Source of the DNA: Clostridiales bacterium
Lineage (GTDB): Bacteria > Bacillota > Clostridia > Saccharofermentanales > Saccharofermentanaceae
Length of the DNA stretch: 21,369 nt
Direction: 5' to 3'
Assembly (NCBI GenBank): GCA_017612755.1
Contig: JAGAFH010000200.1
Span: 1-21,369 of the forward strand
Positions within the stretch are counted from its first letter, which is position 1; each line of letters begins with the position of its first letter. Of this stretch, positions 14,922 to 21,369 are shown one piece after another. Below the pieces are notes generated by a model that was not told the DNA's origin, did no database searches, and was given only the letters and a program-made list of their open reading frames with translations. Both the position numbers and the translations under genes were made by a program.

Positions 14922-16130
14922 TCACTGGTCCTCATAGTAGTTGTCTTCAGGGTACTCGCCCTCAGGAAGGGGCGTAGGGGTATTATAGATCGCATTATCC
15001 TGCTGCTCCCAGATATCCTGGTACATCTCCACATTAGCCTCATGCTCCTCGTATGTAACGGCATAAGCAGTTCCGCCGTCACCTGTGGCGCAGAAGTAGT
15101 AGAAGTTACAGTTAGGCTCCGGATAAAGGGCAGCCTGGATGGCATCAAGGCCCGGCATACAGATAGGTCCCGGAGGAAGTCCTTCGTGGGTATACGTGTT
15201 ATAAGGGCTGTCGATAGCCAGATCGTCCACCGTAAGCACCAGATGGGGGTCAAGGCCCTGCATCTGTCTTAAGTAGTTTATGGACGCGTCAGAGCACATA
15301 TAATGCAAAGACTCATCATCGGAAGCGAGCCTGTTGTGGAACACGGCCGAGATATACATCATATCGGTAACACGGCTGGTCTCGGTCTGGATCAGGGATG
15401 CAAAGGTGATTGCCTCATCCAATGTCATGCCGATAGCTTCAGCCCTGTCATAATACTCGTCATAGAGCTTGTTGTTGGTGTTATTAAGGAAGATATTGAT
15501 GATCTGCCTGGGAGTCGCATTAACGTCGAACTCGTATGTATCCGGGAAGAGATATCCGGAAAGAACGTGGTCCCTGTCTTCGGTAAGGTCCAGTTCTGCC
15601 ACGAACCTGTAGTCGACGAAAAGATTGGGAGAATCCATGCACTGGTCAAACTCCTCATCGGAGAAGTTGAGTCCCGCCTCATGAAGCTTCACCTTTATCT
15701 CTTCATAGGTAATACCCTCAGGGAACGTGATGACCACGGATTCGGGCTTCTGTGTAAGCAGGAACATGATCTCGTCGTAATTAAGTCCCGGAATAAGGTA
15801 GTGGGTACCTGCAAGATAGGCACCGTCAAATCCGTTTATCTTACTCATCAGCGAAAAGACCAGGGTGTTGTCTATAAGACCGTCGGCATAGAGCTTATCG
15901 GCAATATCCGATGTCATATCGCCCTGCTCGATAACAAGGGGTACAGCGCCTTCCGTATTCTTGTCGACCTTAAAGGAACCGTCATCGATGGCGGCCTGGA
16001 GGGCATCTAATCTCTTCTCCTGGGAAAGGACGTAGTTATATCCGAAATAGACTCCCGTGACAAGAAAGAAGAACAGGAGCAGAAGCACCAGAAGTATCCT
16101 AAATGCGATCCGTATCTTCTTTGAAAGCAT
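14922..16130 (-). CDS. mltG: Endolytic murein transglycosylase MltG
   Basis: A 402-residue protein with one N-terminal membrane helix (about 8-32) and an outside YceG domain. It cuts nascent glycan strands and is thought to set where synthesis ends. Visible family parts are the LysM-like region near 60-130, FPEGITYEEI (136-145), GYLFPDTYEF (192-201), ASLIQTET (244-251) and YNTYTHEGLPPGPICMPG (310-327). Glu250 aligns with the catalytic Glu218 of E. coli MltG, so the active site is intact despite Gln at 248. The tail after 383 is acidic and proline-rich. AAGG is four bases before the ATG. The gene follows typA by 29 bases and leads into the U32 gene. Confidence 0.96.
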   Translation of the reverse strand: MLSKKIRIAFRILLVLLLLFFFLVTGVYFGYNYVLSQEKRLDALQAAIDDGSFKVDKNTEGAVPLVIEQGDMTSDIADKLYADGLIDNTLVFSLMSKINGFDGAYLAGTHYLIPGLNYDEIMFLLTQKPESVVITFPEGITYEEIKVKLHEAGLNFSDEEFDQCMDSPNLFVDYRFVAELDLTEDRDHVLSGYLFPDTYEFDVNATPRQIINIFLNNTNNKLYDEYYDRAEAIGMTLDEAITFASLIQTETSRVTDMMYISAVFHNRLASDDESLHYMCSDASINYLRQMQGLDPHLVLTVDDLAIDSPYNTYTHEGLPPGPICMPGLDAIQAALYPEPNCNFYYFCATGDGGTAYAVTYEEHEANVEMYQDIWEQQDNAIYNTPTPLPEGEYPEDNYYEDQ

Positions 16131-16159
16131 AACGCCTTATATCTCCTCTGATGAAGGGA

Positions 16160-18001
16160 TCAGGCGTTCTTATTCTTCGCTCTGTCCTTCATCCTCAAAT
16201 CAGTATTAAGTATCCTCTTGCGGAGCCTGATGTTCTTGGGAGTAACCTCACAGAGCTCATCATCTTCCACAAACTCAAGGCACTGCTCAAGGCTGTAATT
16301 CAAAGGAGGCGTGAGACGCATGGCATCATCAGATCCTGCGGCACGCATATTGGTAACATGCTTCTTCTTGCAGATATTTACTGTAATGTCCTCGGGCTTG
16401 GGGTTGATACCTACGATCATACCCTCGTAGACCGGAGTTCCGGCACCTATGAGAAGCGCTCCTCTGTCCTGTGCATTGAACAGACCATATGTCATGGCTT
16501 CGCCGCTCTCGAATGCTACGAGCACTCCGTGGGACCTGGTCTCGATCTCGCCGGCAAAGGGCTCAAAGCCACTGATCACGCTGTTCATTATACCATTGCC
16601 CTTAGTGTCGGTCAAAAACTCGGTCCTGTATCCGATGATACCTCTGGAGGGGATCCTGAACTCAAGTCTTGTATATCCTTTCTCCGGAGGGAGCATGTTC
16701 AGAAGCTCTGCTTTTCGCCTTCCGAGCTTTTCCATAACGGGGCCTACAAAATCATCGGGAACGTCGATGACAAGGTCCTCAACGGGCTCACAGAGAACGC
16801 CGTCTACCTCCTTGAGGATGACCTTGGGCTTACTTACCTGGAACTCATATCCTTCACGTCTCATGGTCTCGATCAGGATGGAGAGATGAAGCTCTCCTCT
16901 TCCCTTGACTACGAAGGCCTCGGTAGTATCCGTCTCCTCGACCCTCATGGAAACGTTTGTCTCAACTTCCTTAAAGAGCCTGTCGCGGAGATGTCTTGAT
17001 GTAACGAACTTTCCGTCCTGGCCTGCAAAGGGGCTGTCATTGACGGAGAAAGTCATGGCGATGGTAGGCTCGTCGATATTTACGAAGGGGATAGCCTCGG
17101 GTTCCGAAGCATCGCAGATGGTGTCACCGATGTTGATATCGGGGATACCTGCAACACACACGATCTCGCCGATGGATGCGCTCTGGACCTCCTGTCTGGA
17201 AAGGCCTGAGAATCTTAAGAGCTTAACGATCCTTGCATTTCTCTTTCCGTCTTCACCGTATGTGACAACTGCCACATTCTGGTTCTGGCTGATAGTACCT
17301 CTCTCGATCCTTCCGATGGCGATCCTGCCGATATAGGGATCGGAGTCGATATTTGAAACAAGGAGCTGAAGGGGAGCATCAGGATCACCTTCGGGACAGG
17401 GCGTATTATCAACCACGATGTCAAGGAGGGGAGCAAAATCAAGAGCTGCTCCTGAAATATAATCCTTAAGGTCCAGGGTAGCCACGCCCATCTTGCCTGA
17501 TGTATATACGATAGGGAATTCAAGCTGGTCATCATCAGCGCCCAGCTCGATGAAAAGATCCAGGACCATGTCCACCACCTGGTTAGGTCTTGCATCGGGA
17601 CGGTCGATCTTATTGATGCAGACGATAGGCTTAAGGCCCATCTCAAGGGCTTTTCTCAGAACGAATCTCGTCTGGGGCATAGGGCCGTCGAAGGCATCTA
17701 CTACGAGAAGGACCGCATCTACCATCTTGAGAACGCGCTCTACCTCTCCGCCGAAGTCTGCGTGGCCGGGAGTATCTACAACATTGATCCTTATGTCCTT
17801 ATACTGGATAGCCGTATTCTTGGCCAGGATCGTAATACCTCTTTCTCTTTCCAGATCGTTGCTGTCCATTACCTGCTCTACGATCTGCTCATTCTCACGG
17901 TATATTCCTGCCTGCTTGAGCATGGAATCGACGATAGTCGTCTTGCCGTGGTCTACGTGGGCTATAATTGCGATATTGCGCATGTTTTCGATCTTAGCCA
18001 T
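16160..18001 (-). CDS. typA: Ribosome-associated GTPase TypA/BipA
   Basis: A 613-residue protein of the usual length. It is a translational GTPase of the EF-G/LepA group that helps assembly of the large ribosomal subunit and stress tolerance. The P-loop is AHVDHGKTT (14-22), followed by RGITILAKN, DTPGHADFGGEVER and NKIDRPDARP. The C-terminal part has the BipA-specific ITVNICKKKHVTNMRAAGSD and LTPPLNYSLEQCLEFVEDDE. The ATG at 18001 lies eight bases after AAGGAG. A TTG one codon upstream is less likely. It sits 101 bases after der on the same strand. I find no convincing promoter or terminator in that gap. Confidence 0.98.
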   Translation of the reverse strand: MAKIENMRNIAIIAHVDHGKTTIVDSMLKQAGIYRENEQIVEQVMDSNDLERERGITILAKNTAIQYKDIRINVVDTPGHADFGGEVERVLKMVDAVLLVVDAFDGPMPQTRFVLRKALEMGLKPIVCINKIDRPDARPNQVVDMVLDLFIELGADDDQLEFPIVYTSGKMGVATLDLKDYISGAALDFAPLLDIVVDNTPCPEGDPDAPLQLLVSNIDSDPYIGRIAIGRIERGTISQNQNVAVVTYGEDGKRNARIVKLLRFSGLSRQEVQSASIGEIVCVAGIPDINIGDTICDASEPEAIPFVNIDEPTIAMTFSVNDSPFAGQDGKFVTSRHLRDRLFKEVETNVSMRVEETDTTEAFVVKGRGELHLSILIETMRREGYEFQVSKPKVILKEVDGVLCEPVEDLVIDVPDDFVGPVMEKLGRRKAELLNMLPPEKGYTRLEFRIPSRGIIGYRTEFLTDTKGNGIMNSVISGFEPFAGEIETRSHGVLVAFESGEAMTYGLFNAQDRGALLIGAGTPVYEGMIVGINPKPEDITVNICKKKHVTNMRAAGSDDAMRLTPPLNYSLEQCLEFVEDDELCEVTPKNIRLRKRILNTDLRMKDRAKNKNA

Positions 18002-18102
18002 CAATGATACTCCTTAAAATCTCTTAATACTCATTTCTTTTCTGCCTTATATATTTTGCTACTTTAATGCCTTATTGTTGACTCGTCACATTTCACAAAA
18101 TA

Positions 18103-19431
18103 TTACTGGTCGTTACCCTTCTTATTACGCAGAAAGAACCTTATGGGGGTACCTTCGAAACCGAAGTTCTTCCTGATCTGGTTTTCCAGATATCTCTCGT
18201 AGGAGAAATGGGACAGTTCCTTGTCGTTTACAAAAAGGGCAAATGTAGGCGGGTTCGTGGCCACCTGGGTGCCGTAGTAGATCTTTAAGTGCCGGCCCTT
18301 ATCCTGGGGCGTAGGCACCATGGCAACAGCCTCCGAGAGCATGTCGTTGAACACGCCTGTGGTAAGCCTTCTTCCGGCCTGCTCGTGGACCTTGACGATA
18401 GTCTCCCAGAGCTTATCGACCCTCTGGCCTGTTTTTGCTGATATAAACAGTACAGGGGCATAATCCATAAAGGCAAACCTGTCCTTTACCGCCTTCTCCA
18501 TAGTCTCCAGGGTGCCCGTAGTCTTGTCTACCAGATCCCACTTATTGATGGCGAAGATGCAGGCCTTTCCGCTGTCGTGGGCAAGTCCTGCCACCCTGGT
18601 ATCCTGTTCCGTTATGCCTACGGTGGCATCTATAAGTATGACGCACACCTGGGCGTGGTCTATGGCAGAAAGGGCCCTTACCATGGAATACTTCTCGATA
18701 ACGTCCTCTATCCTGCTCTTCTTTCTCATTCCGGCAGTGTCCACGATAACGAACCTGCCGTACTTATTCTCCACCTCGGAATCGATAGCATCCCTCGTGG
18801 TGCCGGCAATGTCGGATACGATGGCCCTGTTGTCTCCCGTCATCTTATTGGTAAGGGAGCTCTTGCCTGCATTGGGTCTTCCGATAAGAGCCACCCTGAT
18901 GCGGCCGTCATCTCCTTCATTTTCGTCTTCAGGCGGGAAATGCTCGAAAAGGGCATCCAGGAGTTCTCCTATACCCAGCCTGTGAGCGGCGGAGATAGGG
19001 ATGACTTCCCCCAGTCCCAGATTATAGAATTCGTACATCTCGGCAGGAGGTTCTCCCACATAGTCCACCTTATTTACGCAGACTACCACCGGCTTTTGGG
19101 ATTTTCTGAGCATGACTGCGATCTCCTCGTCCGCAGCAGTAAGTCCCGACTTAAGGTCGCACATAAAAAGGATAACGTCAGCCGTCTCCATGGCGATCTC
19201 TGCCTGGAGCCTCATTCCCTGTAAGATAACATCCGAGCTGTCCGGTTCGATACCGCCCGTATCGATCATGGTGAACTCCCGCTCCCTCCACCTGGCGGAT
19301 GCGTAGATCCTGTCCCTGGTGACGCCGGGAGTGTCATGTACGATGGATATCCTCTCACCGTAAAGGGTGTTAAAGAGGGAAGACTTACCCACGTTGGGGC
19401 GTCCCACTATGGCAACTACAGGTTTGCTCAT
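18103..19431 (-). CDS. der: Ribosome biogenesis GTPase Der (EngA)
   Basis: A 442-residue protein with two GTPase domains in tandem, the mark of Der. The first P-loop is GRPNVGKSS (10-18) and the second GRPNAGKSS (184-192), with DTPGVTRD, DTGG and VNKVD in the first and AGTTRDAID, DTAGMRKKS and NKWD in the second. The C-terminal KH-like domain (LKIYYGTQVATNPPTFALFVN, shortened: IYYGTQVATNPPTFALFVN) ends in GTPIRFFLRNKKG. It acts in maturation of the 50S subunit. The ATG has GGAG at seven bases. It follows the rpmF terminator by only 40 bases, with no clear promoter, so it may depend on read-through or a promoter overlapping the hairpin. Confidence 0.98.
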   Translation of the reverse strand: MSKPVVAIVGRPNVGKSSLFNTLYGERISIVHDTPGVTRDRIYASARWREREFTMIDTGGIEPDSSDVILQGMRLQAEIAMETADVILFMCDLKSGLTAADEEIAVMLRKSQKPVVVCVNKVDYVGEPPAEMYEFYNLGLGEVIPISAAHRLGIGELLDALFEHFPPEDENEGDDGRIRVALIGRPNAGKSSLTNKMTGDNRAIVSDIAGTTRDAIDSEVENKYGRFVIVDTAGMRKKSRIEDVIEKYSMVRALSAIDHAQVCVILIDATVGITEQDTRVAGLAHDSGKACIFAINKWDLVDKTTGTLETMEKAVKDRFAFMDYAPVLFISAKTGQRVDKLWETIVKVHEQAGRRLTTGVFNDMLSEAVAMVPTPQDKGRHLKIYYGTQVATNPPTFALFVNDKELSHFSYERYLENQIRKNFGFEGTPIRFFLRNKKGNDQ

Positions 19432-19463
19432 CTCTTATCTCCGTTTCATTCTTTCTTCAGGAC

Positions 19464-19501
19464 ACAAAAGAAAGGCGGTGTCTTTTATCTAACACCGCCT
19501 T
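19464..19501 (-). terminator. Terminator after rpmF
   Basis: On the minus strand AAGGCGGTGT (19492-19501), a ten-base loop and ACACCGCCTT (19472-19481) form a perfect 10-bp stem, followed by TCTTTTGTG. It lies 27 bases past the rpmF stop. Since der starts just beyond, it may work as a partial terminator. Confidence 0.88.
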
Positions 19502-19528
19502 GTTGTCTCTCTTTTAAGTCTTTTCCGA

Positions 19529-19714
19529 TCAGACTTCCTCGCCGATCGTCAATACCTGCTTGCCATCTAAGTAACCGCAGTTCTTGCAAACCTTGCGGCG
19601 AAGCATCTTGGAATGACACTGCGGGCACTCAACAAAGCCGGGTGTCGCAAGCTTCCATAAGCTTCTGTGACGGGAAGTTCTTGCTTTTGACCACTTTCTC
19701 TTAGGATGTGCCAT
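19529..19714 (-). CDS. rpmF: 50S ribosomal protein L32
   Basis: A 61-residue protein of typical length. It has the basic start MAHPKRKWSKARTSRHRSLW and an intact zinc ribbon CxxC-CxxC (Cys30, Cys33, Cys43, Cys46), so it is the zinc-binding form. GGAGGTGG lies six bases before the ATG. In many Firmicutes rpmF follows a YceD/DUF177 gene. Here it does not: a toxin-antitoxin pair lies upstream and rpmF has its own promoter and terminator. Confidence 0.98.
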   Translation of the reverse strand: MAHPKRKWSKARTSRHRSLWKLATPGFVECPQCHSKMLRRKVCKNCGYLDGKQVLTIGEEV

Positions 19715-19772
19715 ATATTTCCACCTCCATTTACTGTAGGGATTTAGACTGTTTTTCGCATAACGCTTAAAG

Positions 19773-19801
19773 ATTTTACATTAGGAGCATTGTTTTTGCA
19801 A
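19773..19801 (-). promoter_or_regulatory. Promoter of rpmF
   Basis: On the minus strand TTGCAA (19796-19801), a 17-base spacer and TAAAAT (19773-19778). It lies between the PIN gene stop and rpmF, leaving a leader of about 50 bases. Confidence 0.65.
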
Positions 19802-19827
19802 TAGGAAATTTCAATATCTGATGTATT

Positions 19828-20247
19828 TTATCCGCCCCGGAATAAAACGGCAAATTCCCCTGCATCAAGACACCTGATATTTCCCGAAGAAAAACCGGCC
19901 TTATCTCTCGAGATAATGTAATCTGCAAAGATGCTTTCGGCACATACATATTGAATACAATCCTCAAGATCAGTTGTCACTTCGCAACTGACGGCCTTAC
20001 CCATTATATCATTATCGGCTTCAGCTATCTTAAAGATCTGAAGGAGAAGGGAAATGATCTCCCTTCTCTTCTTATCAGACAGCTGTTTCCTCAGGATATA
20101 ATAAAGATCTGTCAGTGAATGAACAGAAATATAACCCTCCGCTTTTCCGTCTGAGATGATCCGCATAAGTTTCGCGGCATCTTCCGCAAATGGCTGCCTG
20201 TTGGTGAATGCATCGATAAGTATATTTGTATCAACCAATACTTTCAT
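19828..20247 (-). CDS. PIN domain ribonuclease toxin
   Basis: A 139-residue protein of normal PIN/VapC-like length. The first block is VLVDTNILIDAF (Asp6). Asp47 in SLTDLYYIL takes the usual Glu position, Asp96 lies in DLEDCIQYVCAE, and Asp115 in YIISRDKAGF, giving a full acidic set for metal-dependent RNA cleavage. The third and fourth blocks resemble the PIN_3-type families. It overlaps the antitoxin gene by 17 bases and has only a weak ribosome site, so its translation is probably coupled to the antitoxin. By family knowledge it would cut RNA when the antitoxin is lost. The target cannot be told. No terminator follows before the rpmF promoter. Confidence 0.88.
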   Translation of the reverse strand: MKVLVDTNILIDAFTNRQPFAEDAAKLMRIISDGKAEGYISVHSLTDLYYILRKQLSDKKRREIISLLLQIFKIAEADNDIMGKAVSCEVTTDLEDCIQYVCAESIFADYIISRDKAGFSSGNIRCLDAGEFAVLFRGG

Positions 20248-20704
20248 ACTTTTCTCTTAACGACTCTTCCAACGCCCTGCTGTCATCTGTCTCATCATGG
20301 ATCACTCCGAAATACCTGCTCAGTCCTTCATAAGCTTTCTGAGACTCAGTCTTTTCCGAAAGATGATCATTTATATAAGCGATAAGATCGACTATCTTCT
20401 CATCAGACAGCTTTTCTATCATATCCGCAGCTCTCGACTGAAGCTCACTCTTTTTCGTTTCCTGCCTTTCGTGTATCGGTGTGATCTTAAGGGTGTATCC
20501 CATGGGATAGAGAAGTCTGAGAAAAGTATCGATCTTCGGAATGCTCTTCATGCTCTCCAGTCTGCCTAAGACAGGCTGTTTAAAATCCGAGATATAAGCC
20601 AACTCTGACTGGGTAAGGTCTTTAGATCTCCTTATCTCTATCAGACTATGTATCAGCCCTTCAACTTCCAGCTGATAATCTGTTCCGTCGTGTCCGTCTT
20701 TCAT
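20231..20704 (-). CDS. XRE-type helix-turn-helix antitoxin
   Basis: A 157-residue protein. Residues about 17-72 form an XRE/HTH_3 fold with IRRSKDLTQSELAYISDFKQ and VLGRLESMKSIPKIDTFLRLL. A linker and a helical segment (86-118) follow, and the acidic C-terminal helix (ALEESLREKYESIG) is the likely part that clamps the PIN toxin. The order antitoxin first, toxin second with overlapping ends is the common type II layout. A palindrome over the promoter suggests that this protein represses its own operon. The ribosome site is weak (GGGG at nine bases before the ATG). Confidence 0.87.
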   Translation of the reverse strand: MKDGHDGTDYQLEVEGLIHSLIEIRRSKDLTQSELAYISDFKQPVLGRLESMKSIPKIDTFLRLLYPMGYTLKITPIHERQETKKSELQSRAADMIEKLSDEKIVDLIAYINDHLSEKTESQKAYEGLSRYFGVIHDETDDSRALEESLREKYESIG

Positions 20705-20718
20705 TGCACAATACCCCG

Positions 20719-20754
20719 GTCTCGTGTTATAACATCTTTATTATAACACGAGAC
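20719..20754. promoter_or_regulatory. Operator-like inverted repeat of the toxin-antitoxin operon
   Basis: GTCTCGTGTTATAA (20719-20732) and TTATAACACGAGAC (20741-20754) are perfect 14-bp inverted copies with an 8-base centre. The right arm contains the -10 box of the operon. There is no T-run on either side, so it is not a terminator. It is the expected kind of site for a dimeric HTH repressor. Confidence 0.8.
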
Positions 20755-20768
20755 TTTCCAGGCGGCAA
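20740..20768 (-). promoter_or_regulatory. Promoter of the toxin-antitoxin operon
   Basis: On the minus strand TTGCCG (20763-20768), a 17-base spacer and a perfect TATAAT (20740-20745). The start of transcription would fall in the centre of the inverted repeat, about 30 bases before the antitoxin ATG. Confidence 0.75.
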
Positions 20769-20785
20769 TTATAGCGAATATGTTA

Positions 20786-21175
20786 TTACAGAAATTTCAC
20801 AGTAAAGACGTTCTTCTGTATATCCTCACCGTTTAAGAGACGGTAACTTATCTCAAACTTTTCGCTTAAGACTGAGGGCATGTTGATATATTCCGTCTCG
20901 ATATCCATCTCTATGACACCGTAGGCTGTATGGAAAAAGCCCTTTGTCCTTTTGACCGTATCAAAGGTCATTTCGCTTCTGATCTCCCCGGATCTTTTGA
21001 TGGCAGCCACACCTGTCTTCTTATCCATATCGATCTCATAAAGGGTCTCTTTACTATCCCCCTCATGAAGCTGCTTCCACCTTATTACCAGATTTGAACC
21101 CGTATCATTGATGACAGCTCCGGTCCTGTGGGGCTGATCATAGGCTTCAGTTATGATCTCTATATCTCTTCTCAT
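20786..21175 (-). CDS. DUF1934 (YwiB-like) beta-barrel protein
   Basis: A 129-residue protein. The pattern of strands with NLVIRWKQLHEGD, VAAIKRSGEIRSEMTFD, FHTAYGVIEMDIETEYI and the ending FEISYRLLNGEDIQKNVFTV matches the YwiB/DUF1934 family, a small calycin-like beta barrel. No catalytic function is known for it. In B. subtilis the relative lies beside argS. Here it follows what looks like murI with an ATGA overlap (21172-21175), which makes the two one transcription unit. The operon ends before the toxin-antitoxin promoter, with no obvious terminator. Confidence 0.82.
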   Translation of the reverse strand: MRRDIEIITEAYDQPHRTGAVINDTGSNLVIRWKQLHEGDSKETLYEIDMDKKTGVAAIKRSGEIRSEMTFDTVKRTKGFFHTAYGVIEMDIETEYINMPSVLSEKFEISYRLLNGEDIQKNVFTVKFL

Positions 21176-21369
21176 TTGAGATACTCCGAGATATCGTACT
21201 TATCTACCGTAAACTTCTTTGTGCCCTTGGGAAGGCCTCTTCCAAGGAATGGTGAAGCCACGCTCTCAAATCTGTCAGCATCGTCGCTGGTAAAGAAGGA
21301 ACGGGTCACTTCCTTCCCGTCAGATCTCATATTATTTTCGTCCAGGACCTTCTCCACTACAGAGGCCAC
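21172..21369 (-). CDS. murI: C-terminal end of probable glutamate racemase (partial)
   Basis: The last 65 or so residues of a gene that runs off the window. The tail SFFTSDDADRFESVASPFLG then RGLPKG resembles the end of clostridial glutamate racemases, where a strand reading F-x-x-S-D-D is followed by a helix ending in FLG. MurI makes D-glutamate for the cell wall. The catalytic cysteines lie outside the window, so this rests on the tail and on its tie to a DUF1934 gene only. The window-edge GTG is not a start. Confidence 0.6.
   Translation of the reverse strand: MASVVEKVLDENNMRSDGKEVTRSFFTSDDADRFESVASPFLGRGLPKGTKKFTVDKYDISEYLK

Noticed and set aside
15381..15386. Apparent loss of the MltG catalytic glutamate (Gln248 in ASLIQTET)
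   Set aside because: Counting the E. coli protein places its catalytic Glu218 at the second Glu of ASIIEKET. The equivalent here is Glu250, which is present.
15303..16010. Open frame of 235 codons opposite mltG
   Set aside because: It is antisense to a complete MltG and has no family signature or ribosome site.
1..21369. CRISPR arrays, tRNA or rRNA genes, insertion sequences, phage genes, known riboswitches
   Set aside because: No spaced direct repeats, cloverleaf sequences, transposase or integrase motifs, or riboswitch cores were seen on either strand by reading. No search program was run.

Overview
The window reads as a stretch of chromosome from a low- to mid-GC Gram-positive bacterium of the class Clostridia, probably an anaerobe of a gut or rumen type. 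The support is an HU gene with a strong SigA-type promoter, a DUF1858 redox-disulfide protein, a protein with a Spo0A-type C-terminal domain, a YtvI-type AI-2E permease, an MltG/U32 pair recalling Bacillus yrrL-yrrO, AGGAGG ribosome sites and several ATGA start/stop overlaps. I cannot fix the genus. I see no tRNA, rRNA, CRISPR array, phage gene or insertion sequence, and no gene-free stretch reaches 300 bases.

Layout. 1-1754: the 3' part of a membrane histidine kinase (+) meets a small DUF1858 protein (-) with only two bases between the stop codons. 1876-2278: HU (+) with promoter and terminator. 2283-2858 (-): a lone gene with a Spo0A-like DNA-binding domain. 7036 down to 2916 (-): an apparent operon of a YdbC/PC4-type ssDNA-binding protein, an unknown membrane protein, NAD-dependent DNA ligase LigA, 5-formyltetrahydrofolate cyclo-ligase and a second unknown membrane protein, closed by a terminator. 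7111-7953 (+): a membrane-anchored metallophosphoesterase. 8005-10389 (-): glycogen phosphorylase, with its own promoter and an unusual leader hairpin. 10520-13651 (+): three membrane proteins in a row (A24 prepilin-type peptidase, a CPBP-like protein without catalytic residues, and an AI-2E/YtvI family permease). 19431 down to 13654 (-): der, typA, mltG and a U32/TrhP-type gene. 19528-21369 (-): rpmF, a HTH-PIN toxin-antitoxin pair with an operator over its promoter, a DUF1934 protein, and the 3' end of what looks like murI.

Most of this is housekeeping: DNA ligation and nucleoid packing, ribosome assembly (Der, TypA, L32), tRNA modification (U32), cell wall (MltG, MurI) and glycogen use. 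The points most worth a second look are an N-terminal QMDLF sequence on LigA that matches the bacterial sliding-clamp-binding consensus, with an ssDNA-binding protein in the same operon; the orphan Spo0A_C-like regulator; the three-gene membrane operon; the hairpin that sits exactly between the Shine-Dalgarno sequence and start codon of glgP; and the 14-bp inverted repeat over the -10 box of the toxin-antitoxin pair. No clearly new multi-gene defence or mobile system was found.
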